Part shown: positions 61,377 to 64,000 of the stretch, piece by piece
How positions within the stretch are numbered: position 1 is the stretch's first letter
How the letters are laid out: every line of letters starts with the position of its first letter
Assembly (NCBI GenBank): GCA_000729835.1
Contig: JFHB01000062.1
Coordinates: 1 to 64,000, forward strand
Direction: 5' to 3'
From: Atkinsonella hypoxylon
Taxonomy: Eukaryota; Ascomycota; Sordariomycetes; Hypocreales; Clavicipitaceae
Length of the DNA stretch: 64,000 nt
Position numbers and translations under genes: made by a program
Notes under the pieces: model-generated
Told to the model about the DNA's origin: nothing
Database searches by the model: none
The model's input: only the letters and a program-made list of their open reading frames with translations

Positions 61377-62153
61377 GCAGTATTCATAGAGTGCTGAAAT
61401 ACAACGTGGTACACTATATGCTAGTTATCACAACTTATCGTTTTCGAACTATAAGGGATCTTTAGAGGCCTTTAATGCTGAATTTAATAATTTACTAGCT
61501 AGATTACAGCTCTATGGTGTAGCTATTAATTCTATTGACTAGGTAAATCATTATATTAATGCTTTAAAGAAGACCTTCCCTAGCTGGGCTAAAAGGCAGC
61601 GATATTCTATTAGAGCTGCTAGAGCACAAGGTCTATCTGTAAAAATGCTGAATTTACAGTTCTTTATAGCTGATTTATTAGAAGAACAAAGAGATAAAAG
61701 CTCCTCTATATCTAAAGCTCTTAGTTATAAAGCTTCTAACTCTAATAGTTCTAATAATAATAATAAAGCTAACTAAGGAAAGAATCCTCCTAATTAGAAG
61801 AAGAATTCCGATTCTAATTCTAATGATTCTAATACCTCTAAAGATATAGATAAAGCCTCTAAGAATAAGAAGAAGTGGAAGGGCCGAAGAAGAAGTAACA
61901 AAAATTCTAGGAATAAGGATAGAGAAGCTGCTTTTGCTATAGGTTGTTATAACCTATCTACTAGCAACCTGGATACTATAGATTCCGATAGTGAATCTAG
62001 CAGTTCTAGTAGTGATGATTCTTACGATTCAGATACGGAATCCACTACTAGTGATACTAGTACTACTAGTAATAATACCCCTTCTTTTAATTACTCTAAC
62101 AGAATAATTAAAAACTCCCTACTATACGATATAGGTTCTACCTGTCATATAGT

Positions 62154-62636
62154 GTGTCGTGGCGGGGTTACCCCCTTGCGCTCTTACATTAGCTTTGCAA
62201 GGGATGCCACATATAGATTTTTCTCTATAAGAGTGCGCATTGCCTAAACATCTAGATAGTTTAAGTAAGTAAGCGCGTAAGCAGCTTCTGCTAACTCTTT
62301 TTAGCCTTTACTCTTTTAATTAATTAATATCTTTTAGCCTACTTTAATTTACAACACTTAACACTTAAGAGATATTACTTTACTGCTAGTAACACTTTCT
62401 CTAACTCTTTAGTATATTTAGCTCCTTTTATATATATATATCTTTTAAGCTGCAATTAATATTTTATTTCTGCCTTTTCTAACTATTTAATCTTCTTGCC
62501 TGCTATTGCTTAATAGTATACACTAATAAATATCTCGCTCTCTGCCGATCCTCTTCGATCTTAACGTGCACTATATCGTTACCCGCTTTAGTGTAGGCTG
62601 CATGGTCATTTGGGGGTTTGGTTTTAACGCGACAAA
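62154..62636 (+). mobile_element. 483 bp non-coding element, copy 2 (duplication atagt)
   Basis: Same length and orientation as copy 1, inserted in the protease-coding region of A6, with atagt at 62149-62153 and 62637-62641. Ends GTGTCGTGGCGG and CGCGACAAA. Differences from copy 1 are mostly C/T and G/A. Confidence 0.87.
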
Positions 62637-64000
62637 ATAGTTAACAATAAGGCATTTTTCAGGACTTTTAAGCCTATAAAAAAGGGTAAAACCGCGCCTA
62701 TTGCTACTGGAGGAGGTCTAATTTATCCTAAAGGACAGGGAACTGCTATATTCTAGGTACTAGTTAGTATAAATCCAGCTAAATACAGGCCTTTAGCTCT
62801 AAAGGATGCTCTATATTGCCTAGGTTTAGATACTAACCTAATTAGTAGTCTAAAGCACTATTTAACAGGGGGCACTCTCCTTAGAAATTAGCTATTTCTA
62901 GCTAATAGAAGCTGCTGTAGGCTTCTAAATCCCAAAAAGTATAGTTTCTTCTTATAGCTTAAGGGGCAAGAGACCCCTAAAGTGTGTAAAAACCACGCTA
63001 ATCTCTCTTATATAGGATTTCTAGCTAGCAATAGTTATAATAGCGGTTATAATGCTAGTTATCCTATAGAGGTTTAAATCCCTTAACAGCCTAGTTTTAA
63101 TCTAGAGGAATATAGCTAAATTAAGGAATTATCTAACTTTAAAGAAGAAGAAGCAGATAATACCAATAACGATGCTATAGAGCTATTAGCCCTAGTTCCT
63201 AAACGGGCTTCTAGTTAGATTCCTTCTAATAATAGGGATTTAGAAGGTCTAAATCCTAAGTTGCTAGATATTAGAGGAAGTAGCCGTCTAGATCCCTTAA
63301 ACGAGGCCTGTAGTTCTTAAGAGATCTAGCAAGATAGGGAGTAACAGGAAGCTAGCTCTAATAATAATTCTAGTAGTATAAATCCTACTGCTTCTTCTTT
63401 CTATAAGAAGCTCCTAGAATTAGCTGCTACTTAGCACGTTAGATTAAGGCATATAGGACTCCCTTTACTAAAGAAGACTGCTTCTATTACTAAAGGTATT
63501 CTTAATTTTACAAAAATCAAGGAAAAGGATTTTAACTGTCTAGCTTACAACTAAGCTAAAGCTGTTAGAAGACCTAGTAAGCATGCTATTCCTAACCCCT
63601 CTAGATGTTTAGATATTATAGAGGGAGATACTGTTAAGATAGAGCCTATACTGCACAATAAGAGGCCTTTAGTTCTTTTTCTAATTAATAGAAAATTACA
63701 ATATAAGTGGTCTTTTAATCTAGCTAATAAAGAGGGTTCTACTCTCTATAGCTGTATTAAAGGCTTCTTTAAGGAGTTAAAGAACTAGTATAACTGCTAC
63801 CCTAAACACCTTTACTTTAATAGTAGTATAGAAATTAATACTAGGTTGTAAGCTTAGCTATCTTCTAAGGGTATTTATTTTAGCACCTCTTGCCTCTATA
63901 TTTACAAATAGAATAGGCTAATAGAGAGAGCTATAAGGGTACTTCTAGACCGTTTACGTGCTACTCTACAGTAGTTACAATTACCTCTATATCTATAGTC

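Larger units (their letters stand above)
60266..64000 (+). mobile_element. Copia A6, 5'-truncated, runs off the window
   Basis: A plus-strand Copia A copy starting in gag (DHTAEKALKEA). It is interrupted at 60894-61376 and 62154-62636 by two 483 bp elements and continues past the right edge within the integrase region. Confidence 0.88.
60266..64000 (+). pseudogene. Copia A6 gag-pol, least mutated gag, interrupted
   Basis: It has the fewest stops of all copies over gag: Gln, Trp and His codons survive (QVHNVQADLKAQMDKQQET near 60335; SWHKSPVDAYNVLVRQ near 60850; KKKWKGRRRSNKNSRNKDRE near 61870). The protease motif keeps its Asp (DIGSTCH at 62128-62148, from DTGSTCH). The frame is broken by the two inserts (488 bp each with the duplication). 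Mutation is heavier downstream of 62650, where TAG/TAA become frequent. The end lies outside the window. Confidence 0.88.

Noticed and set aside
1..64000. Starship, Helitron or biosynthetic cargo
   Set aside because: No tyrosine recombinase, Rep/helicase or metabolic enzyme signature could be read on either strand.

Overview
The window is a stack of nested LTR retrotransposons from a filamentous ascomycete (Pezizomycotina-like), heavily degraded by repeat-induced point mutation (RIP). The base composition is very AT-rich, TpA is in great excess, TGA and CpA are depleted, and the pol reading frames carry TAA/TAG almost only where a Gln or Trp codon is expected. I see no intact host gene, tRNA, rRNA or CRISPR array. 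A closer species name cannot be supported.

Four recognisable families make up most of the sequence. Copia A has ~690-706 bp LTRs and one gag-pol frame of about 1,770-1,784 codons. It is present six times: A1 minus 8435-16251; A2 plus, 5'-truncated, 16252-30270; A3 plus, complete, 33557-41449; A4 minus, 5'-truncated, 42868-47133; A5 minus 47134-54972; A6 plus, from 60266 past the window end. There is also one solo LTR (19905-20604). Gypsy A is a chromovirus with 323 bp LTRs (complete at 21989-30071, solo LTR at 30395-30717). Gypsy B is a second chromovirus with 338 bp LTRs (B1 in three pieces between 30271 and 42078; B2 at 56852-60265). Gypsy C is the 3' part of a Ty3/Gypsy polyprotein at 1-5045. 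A second copia family (Copia B) survives as a fragment at 42079-42867. Two copies of a non-coding 483 bp element lie inside A6.

Layout: 1-5045 Gypsy C pol; 5046-8434 degenerate sequence ending in an unidentified reading frame that is cut by A1; 8435-16251 A1, head-to-head with A2; 16252-21486 A2 pol with a solo LTR; 21487-30270 the 3' LTR of A2, split by Gypsy A; 30271-42078 Gypsy B1, split by a Gypsy A solo LTR and by A3; 42079-42867 Copia B; 42868-54972 A4 truncated by A5; 54973-56851 an unidentified frame and an LTR-like terminus; 56852-60265 Gypsy B2, inserted in the gag of A6; 60266-64000 A6 with the two 483 bp inserts.

Four insertions are proven by 5-bp target-site duplications: ccttt (copia solo LTR), atatt (A3), atagc (Gypsy A) and atttc (Gypsy A solo LTR). 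The two 483 bp inserts also have 5-bp duplications. A1, A2, A4 and A5 lack matching flanks, and several host elements miss one half. This points to LTR-LTR recombination or deletion after nesting. The two Gypsy families both carry chromodomains, which fits a heterochromatic, possibly pericentromeric location (inference).

The less ordinary signals are: the non-canonical TG...CAATA ends of Copia A, its primer site that looks like half of initiator tRNA-Met, conserved stem-loops in its LTR and leader, an in-frame coiled-coil extension plus a 1.8 kb unexplained 3' region in Gypsy A, the 483 bp element, and two unidentified degenerate reading frames.
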